From the NCBI RefSeq assembly GCF_050947875.1, contig NC_134573.1, positions 37,937,615 through 38,001,614 of the forward strand: 64,000 bases of DNA. The letters run 5' to 3'. Below, one piece after another: positions 56,476 through 64,000 of the stretch. The DNA comes from Dermacentor variabilis (taxonomy: Eukaryota > Arthropoda > Arachnida > Ixodida > Ixodidae). Positions within the stretch are counted from its first letter, which is position 1. Each line of letters begins with the position of its first letter. Made by a program: the position numbers and the translations under genes. The notes beneath the pieces were generated by a model that worked only from the letters and a program-made list of their open reading frames with translations, ran no database searches and was not told the DNA's origin.

Positions 56476-58566
56476 TCATGGCTGAGGCGGCTCGCGGAGG
56501 TGAGCGAGGGCAGCCAGCAGCTGGCGCAGCGTAGTTGCGATGAGACTAGTGGCCTCTCGCGAACCACGCATCTCGGCTACCACCTGCTGCAGGACCTGCC
56601 GGGTCGCCCTCTGCTCTTCCACCAGCTGCTGGTGATGCTGCGAAACAAATTCACTTAGTTAGCAACAGGTTATGCAATGTAAATGCTCGATTTGCACTGT
56701 TTGCAAGTGTTGCAGTTTCATCAAGGTTACTCTTGAGGGCAGCCAGATCATTTACATATGATATGACAAATGGCCGTGCAAACGTACATGGTCTGTTATG
56801 TTAAAAACGTGTGAAACGTAGCAAATCCTACCAAGCTGCCTCGGCCTGTCGGAAGACAGTATTGGTGACTAGTTGAATTGTTAAACAAATGATGATCATG
56901 CTGTGGCGATACATGCAACCATGGAAATGTTTTGTAAGTTGCTATGTGTTAAAGAACACCTCAAAGGAGACGTATAAACGTGCCTGAGCCAATGAGCCAA
57001 ATGGCTACAGATGCCTCTCAGTGTAACATGGTTGTAATGTACATTATTACCATGTGCACTAATCACCTCTTCAGAAAGTTACCCGGCCAAGTTGCACGCA
57101 CCTGCCTATTTTGCTGCAGCAACAGCTGATGGAAGTTGGCGGCCTCCGCATTTGCCGCCGCAGCTTGCTGCCCCTGCCGCGCATACTCGGCAGCTGTACT
57201 GCAGGCCGCGTCCTCCAGCAGCTGTTGGCGGGGTGGCCTGCGGGGCTGCTGCCGAGCTGATGGTCCGTAAAAATAAAATCAGTAAACAGGTTAAAAAAAA
57301 ATTCGCTTCGTCCTGCGTAGACATTTTACTGGTTCATTATCAGGTGGAAGCCCAGAAAAATGATTCCAGCAACACACCGTTCACAAAATGAACAGTAAAT
57401 TTGCATAAACAAAAAGGCTCTACACCATCATAAAATACTACAATGATAGTACTTCCAGCTTGTACGCTGCACAAGCTGCATTACAAATGGTGTTAATAGT
57501 CACAGATTATTGATCCATATTGCAGCGGCATTTAGGCAGGCACTTTTTCTTTGCCATGCAAATAATATAAATACACGATTTCTCTTTGAAAGGTCTTGAA
57601 AGATACTGCTTTGTTGCTTTGAGTGATGTGTTCGTATTGCAATAGCTGCTGAAGTGCCTTACGTGCAGTGCCACTTGTCGCCGGCTCCGTCCCGACAGAA
57701 ACGCGGGCAGCTGCTGGTGGGGCCGAGGTGCAGGCTCCTCCTCACTGGAGGTGTCCTGCTGGAACAATAAAGTACAGGGCATAATGTGATAAAGTTCCAT
57801 CAACAGGTTGCAATGTCTATTTCACTTATAGTTTTTAAATCAGAAAATTCTTAATCCAGCATGCGACATACTAGTGACTTAGAGCTTTGACAGCTCGTTG
57901 CTAATGCTTTACGGATTAACGAGCCATGAAATCCATCACAAGGTGTTTCTTAACAGCAGTGGGGCAGCATTTCCATTCTTGCAAAGTACGGATATCATGT
58001 GCTGGCATGTGTGTTGAATTGTAAGAAAACACACACAAGCACACAACGGCAAAATATTCACCACGGTGTAACTGCCCGACATCGGTACACATAACAACGA
58101 ACATTGCTACTCACCTCGGAGTCGTCGCGGAAAAACTCACAGGAGCGAAAGCTGGGCCGGTTCGGCCAAGCACGGCGAGCACGCGGCCCTCCAGGCCGCC
58201 CAGCTTACCGCCTCCCGCCTTCCTGCAAATGCATGAACACCATGAGCTTATACGTTCCGAAGATGTTGCTAGTCGCTGGCTCACCTCTTCTCGGCGCCCA
58301 CCTGCGTCGCGATCTTCCGGCAGTCATAGCACAGCCAGGCCCAACAGAGGCGCCAGCGCCGTGCTGCTTTGACTGCCGGTCCGATCGCGTTTAACGCCGC
58401 AGCAATCTCCTCCCACAGTGATTTTTTCTGACCAGCACTCATACTTGGCGAGAGGCTTGTGGCGCCTCTCGCCAAGTATGGATGGTGCTCTATGAACTGA
58501 ACCAACATAGCGGCCTGCGCGGCCGAAACGCGCGCGCTTTTTCGCGCTTTTTCGTTGATCCGCCAT
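56476..58566 (-). pseudogene. Harbinger Myb/SANT-like gene, five exons
   Basis: Exons by reading frame and splice sites: 58566-58285 (donor AAGAG/GTGAGCC), 58222-58115, 57758-57663, 57248-57102, 56637-56476; the last three are phase 0. Exon 1 carries the Myb/SANT-like domain with AAMLVQFIEHHPYL, KKSLWEEIAAALNAIGP and AARRWRLCWAWLCYD. Exon 3 has the acidic DTSSEEEP, and exons 4-5 a Gln-rich coiled-coil tail (QQAAAANAEAANFHQLLLQQ; LVEEQRATRQVLQQVV). Two shifts are needed: in a GC repeat at about 58523-58550 between the first ATG (58566) and the Myb domain, and in exon 2 near 58155. The Harbinger Myb-like partner imports the transposase and binds the ends. Confidence 0.78.
58440..58480. repeat. 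17-bp perfect hairpin in Myb exon 1
   Basis: CATACTTGGCGAGAGGC, a 7-base spacer and its exact reverse complement GCCTCTCGCCAAGTATG. It encodes part of the segment after HHPYLARG. Confidence 0.9.
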
Positions 58567-59559
58567 TTCTTCTTCGCGCTCAATTTTCGCCGGACCGCAG
58601 CGAATTATTACCAGCAAATCGTACCGTTTCAGATATCACTATGCCGTTAAAACATAAGGGTTACATTCATTTAATGTGTTATTTTATCACGCCATAAATG
58701 TTACGTTAAATTTAACACAAGTGAATAACAAAAAAAAACTTTTCTCGTGCAAGGTATATCCAGCAGAAGTATCCGTACCGCCCGCACGGGGGAATGGATC
58801 ACTGCGCAGCAGTGTGTGGCAAAGAAAAAAAAATGAGCCTCTGTTACAGACCACACTCGATTTAAATCAGGACCTACATTCAGAGACAGTTGCGATCGTT
58901 TATAGAAAGCGTTTACCAGCTATCTGTTGAGATGCCTTCCAACCTTCATCGATTCTTCCGTATGCTATGCGAATAAAAGCAAAAGTGAACACTATGCGAT
59001 CACCGCAGATGTTCAGATGCTACTGCTCAGTCACTAAGCACAAGAAAGAATGATGTGTTTACTCACCGAGCACTACGCTTTCACAGTCTTCATGATGTTC
59101 ACGGCTTCCAGAATTCTTCTCGTGCGAAAGTACCTCGTACGCCGAGATTTCATCTAATCAGGCAGCGTTACGGACAAAAATACACCAAGTGCGGCCCACA
59201 GAACCGATCAGCTGTTTTCACGTAGCCGCCATCTTAAGTGTGCGTAGCAAAATGGATTGGATGTGAAATTGGCACATGTGTGGCTATGACTCGAAAAATT
59301 AAAATATTTGTGTTTACTTTCAAGCGCGCTTCAACTTCTCTTGAGTTAAAAGATTACAAAACACTTTTACTCTCAGCGACACACAATTGTTCTTTTATCA
59401 GACGTTTATATCTAAATGTCACTTGCTATACGGTCCCTTTGCAAATAAAAAAACAAGCAAAACATGCTTCCGGCAACGATGGAGGCTGCTGATTGGGCAG
59501 ATTGAAAAACGTCGCTGGTTCCCGCCCCCATACGCAGAAACTGTCGCGTCATTTTGACG

Positions 59560-59613
59560 TCCGGAGTTTGGAATACTTTTTGTTTGTAATAGAGTTACGC
59601 TATCGCGCCCATG
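59560..59613 (-). repeat. Harbinger right inverted repeat (weak)
   Basis: On the minus strand ATGGGCGCGATAGCGTAACT, then CTATTACAAAC and TATTCCAAACTCC; partner of 52438-52490. Confidence 0.55.
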
Positions 59614-60397
59614 GTCTGGCTGAGAACCTGTCTTGTAGCCACCTCTGTGTACTTGGCGTATCATCGCGTCGACTGAGGCCAAGTTCTTTTGGAAACGCGC
59701 AGTCACCCGTGTCTTTGTGCTCTTCAAGTCGAGGAAATAATGCCCGGGAAGGGAGTGGCGCTTGAAAATCGGATGTTTTCTTCAGATTTTTTGGCATTGT
59801 TTGGGACTAATCTATTTGCTACGAAATGTATGTAAAAGTGAATTTATCTGTAATGCCGCTCATTCACCACTTACGCACGTTTCGGCTCTACACGCAATAC
59901 TCGTTGGGTCAATATACCGAAATGATACATGCTTGCAATTTACTTTCTTTCAGCTGATGGCAACCGGTGGAGCTTCGTGCGGCAACGACTGCTGCTTGCC
60001 ACAACGTTGGATGAATGCACAAGGAGCCCGGAATGAGCATATAGCGAAATAAACATTTCATCATTTCAGAAGACGTCTTGCGTTTTCTTTATGAAGTTGC
60101 ACGTGACACAGGTTCCGAAGATGCTTATTACAGATCGTTCGCAATAATTTTTACTAAATAAAACGATTCCGCTCCAAGGCCGCGTGTGGTTCAGCAGTAG
60201 AAGCGAAAAAAATGAATGCTGCGCCGATCGGCAGAGCCGTCGTGGAGTGCACCAACTGGCGTTCAAAACGCGCGTGCCCAGAGCCGAAACCGGAGGGTAA
60301 TAATGCTATCCGCTTAGCTTGGTGGGTTACAGTGGATTCGGCCACTAGGCTCTATGGGAGTGTCCGATCTTGTTGAAATTACTTTTTCTATGCTAAG
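59614..60397. other. Interval without recognised genes
   Basis: Short frames only, unassigned, up to the RTE fragment. Confidence 0.4.
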
Positions 60398-60587
60398 TCT
60401 AAGGAAGAAACTGGTACGTAAGCCGATCAATGAGTTAGCTGTAAGAGTGAAAGTAGACGAATTCCGGATCAAGCTAGAGAACAGATATTTGGCTTTAACT
60501 TAAGAAGAGGACCTCAGTGTTGAAGCAATGAACGAAAATCTCATGGGCATCATTAAGGAGTGTGCAATATACTTCGGTGGTAAGTGG
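60398..60587 (+). mobile_element. RTE LINE fragment (linker region), copy 4
   Basis: Matches the linker of copy 1 (2140-2340 on the other strand) word for word in stretches: GAAACTGGTACGTAAG, CCGATCAATGAGTTAGC, TTGAAGCAATG and ATCATTAAGGAGTGTGCAAT. It ends abruptly next to a TTTA repeat and the gypsy D LTR, so D inserted into or beside it. Confidence 0.85.
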
Positions 60588-60607
60588 GTTTATTTATTTA
60601 TTTATTT

Positions 60608-60746
60608 TGTGACGAAGAAGACCGGCAGGCTGAAAAGCCCCGATGCCATCGCGTGGCTCGTACCCAGTTCGTTCGCTGGCTGCGCCCTACATGCTTTTGC
60701 CGCGTTGGTCGCTGCTTCTCTACGACCTGAATAAACCCCCTTTACA
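60608..60746 (+). repeat. 5' LTR of gypsy D
   Basis: TGTGACGAAGAAGACCGGC to CCCCCTTTACA, 139 bp with TG...CA ends and an AATAAA polyadenylation signal (GAATAAACCCCC) just before the end. Followed by ATTGGTGGAGCTGCTGGG at the primer-binding-site position; the tRNA was not identified. Confidence 0.88.
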
Positions 60747-60816
60747 ATTGGTGGAGCTGCTGGGTACAACCGGAATTCTGGAACTTCGCAACCAGACACT
60801 GCAGCCTGTCTTCATT

Positions 60817-62013
60817 ATGCCGGAAGAAGGACCACCGCAACAACCCGCTCCCCTGGTGATTACCGTGGTCTGCCCCGGCCCGTTGCGTCAACGCGACCCA
60901 CCCATCTCCAGCGGCACCGAAGACCATGACGTAGAAGACTGGCTCGCTGACTACGACCGGGTGAGCATCCACGTCCACTGGGACGACAGCAAAAAACTGC
61001 ATTACGTATCGCTTTATTTGAGCGGAGTCGCCAGCGTGTGGCACCGCAACCATGAACGTGATCTCACGACGTGGCCAGCCTTCAAAACTAACGTGACGGA
61101 GGTATACGGGCGCCCCGCCGTTCGCAAGCTTCGCGCCAAGCAACGTTAGGGCAGTCGTGCGCAACAGTGCGGGGAGACATTTAGAAGTTATATAGATGTC
61201 GACCCATGCAACCGCGTTGACGTCACAATGGCTGATGCCGAGAAGATCCGCCACATCTTAAAAGGCATTGAAGACGACACCTTCCAGATGCTGTTGGCGA
61301 AAAATCCGACGACAGTCTCTGAACTCGTCAGTCTCTGCCAAAGCTTCGATGAACTCCGCAAACAACGCATAGCCACCCGCCAATATCCTCCTCAGGCGAC
61401 TTCAATGTCGAGCTTGGCTGTTTCCCCGGATGACATGTCGCTACTGCTACAGATCAAGGAGTTCATCCGTGAAGAGGTGGCTCGTCAGCTTTCTCTGATT
61501 CCGCTTACAAGTGGCCAGTCGAATTCTCCGTTGGCGCCTGCTCTCCAATCTGTCATCAAGGAGCAGGTAGCCGACCACATTCCATCTTCTCTCCAGCAGG
61601 CTCCGGTTGCCGCTCCCCTGACGTACGCCGAAGTCGCTTCGAGGCCTGCACTAACGACCTACTGTCCCCTTCGCCCGCCTTTGCGCCCGCCCGTATCCGC
61701 TCCAGTCCGGCCACTGGTGCAGTATGCACGACCTCAAGATCATTGGCGCACGGAAGACAATCGCCCGATTTGTTTTTATTGTGACCGTGCTGGACACGTA
61801 GCACGTCACTGTCGCCTCCTTACACCGAATGTCCCCCACAATGTGCGTCCATATGCGCCACGTTTCCAACAACGCCGCAACTATTCGGACACCTTTGAAT
61901 CTCCTTCTGCCGTCGACACCGCATTCTCCGCCGCTCGCCGTTCACCTTCTCCTCGCCGCCGCTCGCTTTCTCCCATGCACCGGCGTCGGGGCCCTTTGCG
62001 CCAGGAAAACTAA
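60817..62013 (+). pseudogene. Gypsy D gag with one internal stop
   Basis: The ATG at 60817 opens a frame of about 399 codons broken only by TAG at 61147. Capsid part: DVEDWLADYDRVSIHVHWDD, LYLSGVASVWHRNHE and GRPAVRKLRA. After the stop: ILKGIEDDTFQMLLAKNP, REEVARQLS, a Pro-rich stretch, the zinc knuckle CFYCDRAGHVARHC (CX2CX4HX4C) and an Arg/Ser-rich tail. It ends at TAA 62011 just after GGAAAAC. Gag forms particles and packages RNA. Confidence 0.88.
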
Positions 62014-63146
62014 ATATCGAAGTTCAGGAGGCGAGAACTGCGGTGCCAGCGAAACGTATAATGCCTCGCACTTCCTCGAAGAACGTTATTGAAGTCGCAA
62101 TAGACGGAACTTTGACGCTAGCACTTGTCGACTCCGGCGCTGCACTTTCAGCGATAGAAGCCCGCATTTGCCGCAAGATTGGAAAAGTCACGACGCCGCT
62201 TTCTGGACTAGCTCTTCGAACTGCCAACGCGCAGCACGTCGAGCCATCCGGCGCCGGCACTGCTCGTGTCGTAATTCAGGAGGTCCTCTATATCCTAGAA
62301 TTCATCGTGTTGCCATCATGTTCACACGACGTCAGATTAGGTTGGGGATTTCTCTCCACACATCATGCGGTCATTGACTGCGCTCGCGCCGAAATCGAAC
62401 TGTTTCAGTTTTCGACCGATATTATCACTGACCATAAGGACCATTGTAGCAAAATCTCTGTTTTTGAAGACACTGTTGCACCTACCTGGTCTTCCACTCT
62501 TGTCAATATCTCTTGTGACTATGTAGATGACGGCACAGTACTCTTCGCTCCGTCTGAACTCTTAGTTCGCCGCCGTTCACTACCACTGCCGTTCGCCGTC
62601 CTCGAGTTCAAAGCTGGCGCCTCTCTCATGTGCGTCTCAAACCCATCGGCTGAACCAATTACTTTACGCCGCCGTGAAAGCCTTGGCAGAACAGAGCCAC
62701 TGACCTCAGCTTCAATATTTGACACGATGGACGACTCCACTTATATTGCTGCTCTCGAGGCATCGCGTCCTCTGTCACTGCTGCGTTCTTTTACGCCAGC
62801 TATTGCCAGTGACCTTACGAGGCAGCGCGACGAACTTCTTCGCTTGCTCCAAGGCTTCTCTTCCTCTTTTGATTGCCAAGCAACATCACTCGGCCGCACA
62901 ACGACTGTTTCGCACACTATCGACACTGGGAGGCATGCACCAATTCGACAGCGTCTCTACCGAGTATCGGCGATTGAAAGACGCGTTAACAATGACCAGG
63001 TGAACGATATGCTCAATCGCGGTGTCATCCAACCTTCTAGTAGTCCTTGGGCATCACCAGTCGTCCTAGTTGAAAACAAAGATGGTACCATACGATTTTG
63101 CGTCGATTATCGAAGGCTTAACAAGATTACCCGAAAGGATGTATAG
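61989..63146 (+). pseudogene. Gypsy D pol, first part: protease and RT start
   Basis: The pol frame is -1 relative to gag and overlaps its end. Protease: [14 protein letters not shown] (DSGA in place of DTGA), [20 protein letters not shown] start: [36 protein letters not shown] and [17 protein letters not shown]. It is then broken by TAG at 63144. The 367-codon frame from the first Met (62043) is the longest open pol segment in the window. Confidence 0.88.
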
Positions 63147-64000
63147 CCGTTGCCACGTATTGACGACGCACTTGACTGTTTGCAAGGAGCGCAGTTTTTT
63201 TCCTTCTTAGATCTCCGCTCTGGCTACTGGCAGGTGCCAATGGCTGACGCTGACTGTTCGAAAACCGCGTTTGTAACACCAGACGGCTTGTATGAATTCA
63301 CTGTAATGCCGTCCGGTCTGTGCAACGCGCCCGCCACCTTCGAACGCATGGTGGACGGCATACTACGCGGCCTGAAGTGGCATACTTGCCTCTGTCTTTT
63401 GCCCTGCTTTTCCGACCCATCTTCGGCGTTTACATCAAGTTTTGACCTGTTTCCGGAATGCTGGTCTCCAGCTTAACTTAGTGCCGATTTGCAGCTCGAG
63501 AACTGACAATATTAGGCCACGTTGTCTCCAAAGAAGGCATTCTTTCTGATCCTGATAAACTTCGCGCCGTATCCGAATTTCCGAAGCCCACTAACTTGGA
63601 AGCACTACGCAGCTTCATTGGCCTATGCTCCTATTTTCGACGTTTCGCTTGCAATTTCGCTACTGTGATCGCACCACTTAACCAACTTCTCCAAGGCGAC
63701 AATGAACTTTCTGCTCGGTTGGAAGCCTGTGATGATGCCTTTACTTCTCTTCGTCACCTACTCACGTCTCCGCCAGTCTTGCGCCATTTTGATCCAAGCG
63801 CGCCTACAGAACTTCACACGGACGCCAGTGGTGTGAGCCTTGGTGCCGTGCTCGCACAACGCAAGAACACTAATTCCGAATGCGTAGTCGCTTGTGCCAG
63901 TGGTGCCCTCACGAAACCTGAGGCCAATTACTAAGTCACAGAAGAAGAGTGCCTGGCTATCGTATGGGCTCTTCAAAAATTTCGTCCATATCTCTACGGT
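63147..64000 (+). pseudogene. Gypsy D pol, second part: RT and RNase H, truncated by the window
   Basis: Same frame after the stop: PRIDDALDCLQGAQFFSFLD, GLYEFTVMPSGLCNAPATFE and GLKWHTCLCLL. There the catalytic YLDD is missing, with a deletion and shift. A later frame (63596-63934) has [37 protein letters not shown] and LTKPEANY, then a TAA, then [19 protein letters not shown] to the window edge. RNase H acidic blocks are present; the RT active site is not. Confidence 0.86.

Larger units (their letters stand above)
52438..59613. mobile_element. PIF/Harbinger DNA transposon with both genes
   Basis: A HARBI1-type transposase (+) and a Myb/SANT-like gene (-) point toward each other over 7.2 kb, the two-gene organisation of Harbinger elements. 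Left end: ATGGGTCGGTATAACGTAA with CTATT and TATTCCAAA. Right end, read on the minus strand: ATGGGCGCGATAGCGTAA, CTATT and TATTCCAAA in the same order. These would be terminal inverted repeats of about 50 bp with roughly a quarter mismatched. The expected 3-bp target duplication was not clearly seen. Confidence 0.7.
60608..64000 (+). mobile_element. Ty3/Gypsy LTR retrotransposon D (runs off the window)
   Basis: 5' LTR, leader, gag, protease, RT and RNase H up to the window end; integrase and 3' LTR lie beyond. The longest open gypsy reading frames in the window belong to it. Same family as gypsy C. Four visible lesions: a stop in gag, a stop in RT, loss of the RT catalytic motif with a shift, and a stop in RNase H. 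Confidence 0.9.

Overview
The window looks like repeat-dense chromosomal DNA of an arthropod, most probably a hard tick. The reasons are tRNA-derived SINEs with the body typical of ixodid SINEs (26268-26505, 13640-13860), the mix of RTE, CR1-like and Ty3/Gypsy families, spliced transposon genes with eukaryotic GT-AG introns, and long TA microsatellites. No complete host gene was found. Two exon-like segments near 23 kb (23062-23175 and 23639-23712) are the best hints of host coding sequence. No functional tRNA, rRNA or CRISPR array is visible.

Layout. 0.3-2.5 kb: RTE-clade LINE, minus strand. 3.8-12.1 kb: an old LINE whose ORF1 carries an SGNH-hydrolase-like domain, split inside its reverse transcriptase by a younger CR1/L2-like LINE (5.2-9.25 kb). 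ORF1 of the younger LINE begins with a 2A ribosome-skipping motif. 12-28 kb: mostly anonymous DNA with two SINEs, a long-range inverted repeat, small tandem duplications, a MITE-like repeat and a 170-bp hairpin. 28.3-36.0 kb: a minus-strand Ty3/Gypsy element (A), broken by a fragment of another gypsy (E) and by an RTE LINE with a clear 7-bp target duplication. 36.0-46.5 kb: a plus-strand gypsy (B) whose 5' LTR abuts that of A head to head. B contains a second RTE insertion and a roughly 5-kb block with a Tc1-like relic and a THAP-bearing inverted-repeat transposon, which itself holds a giant foldback built of 10-bp minisatellite arms. 46.6-48.8 kb: gypsy C, an internal deletion derivative lacking gag, protease and most of RT. 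48.9-50.6 kb: a mariner/IS630-type relic inserted in a TA microsatellite. 52.4-59.6 kb: a nearly complete PIF/Harbinger element with a three-exon HARBI1-type transposase (+) and a five-exon Myb/SANT-like gene (-), convergent, between weak terminal inverted repeats. 60.4 kb to the end: gypsy D inserted beside an RTE fragment and running off the window.

How it fits together. Almost everything recognisable is a mobile element in some state of decay, nested up to three or four deep, which gives relative ages (RTE younger than gypsies A and B; 2A-LINE younger than the SGNH-LINE). Nearly every coding region has at least one stop or frameshift. The most interesting items are the 2A motif in a LINE ORF1, the 1.5-kb foldback inside the THAP transposon, the two-gene Harbinger, and the gypsy deletion derivative. 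All boundaries were read by eye; ends given without a target duplication carry an error of tens of bases.
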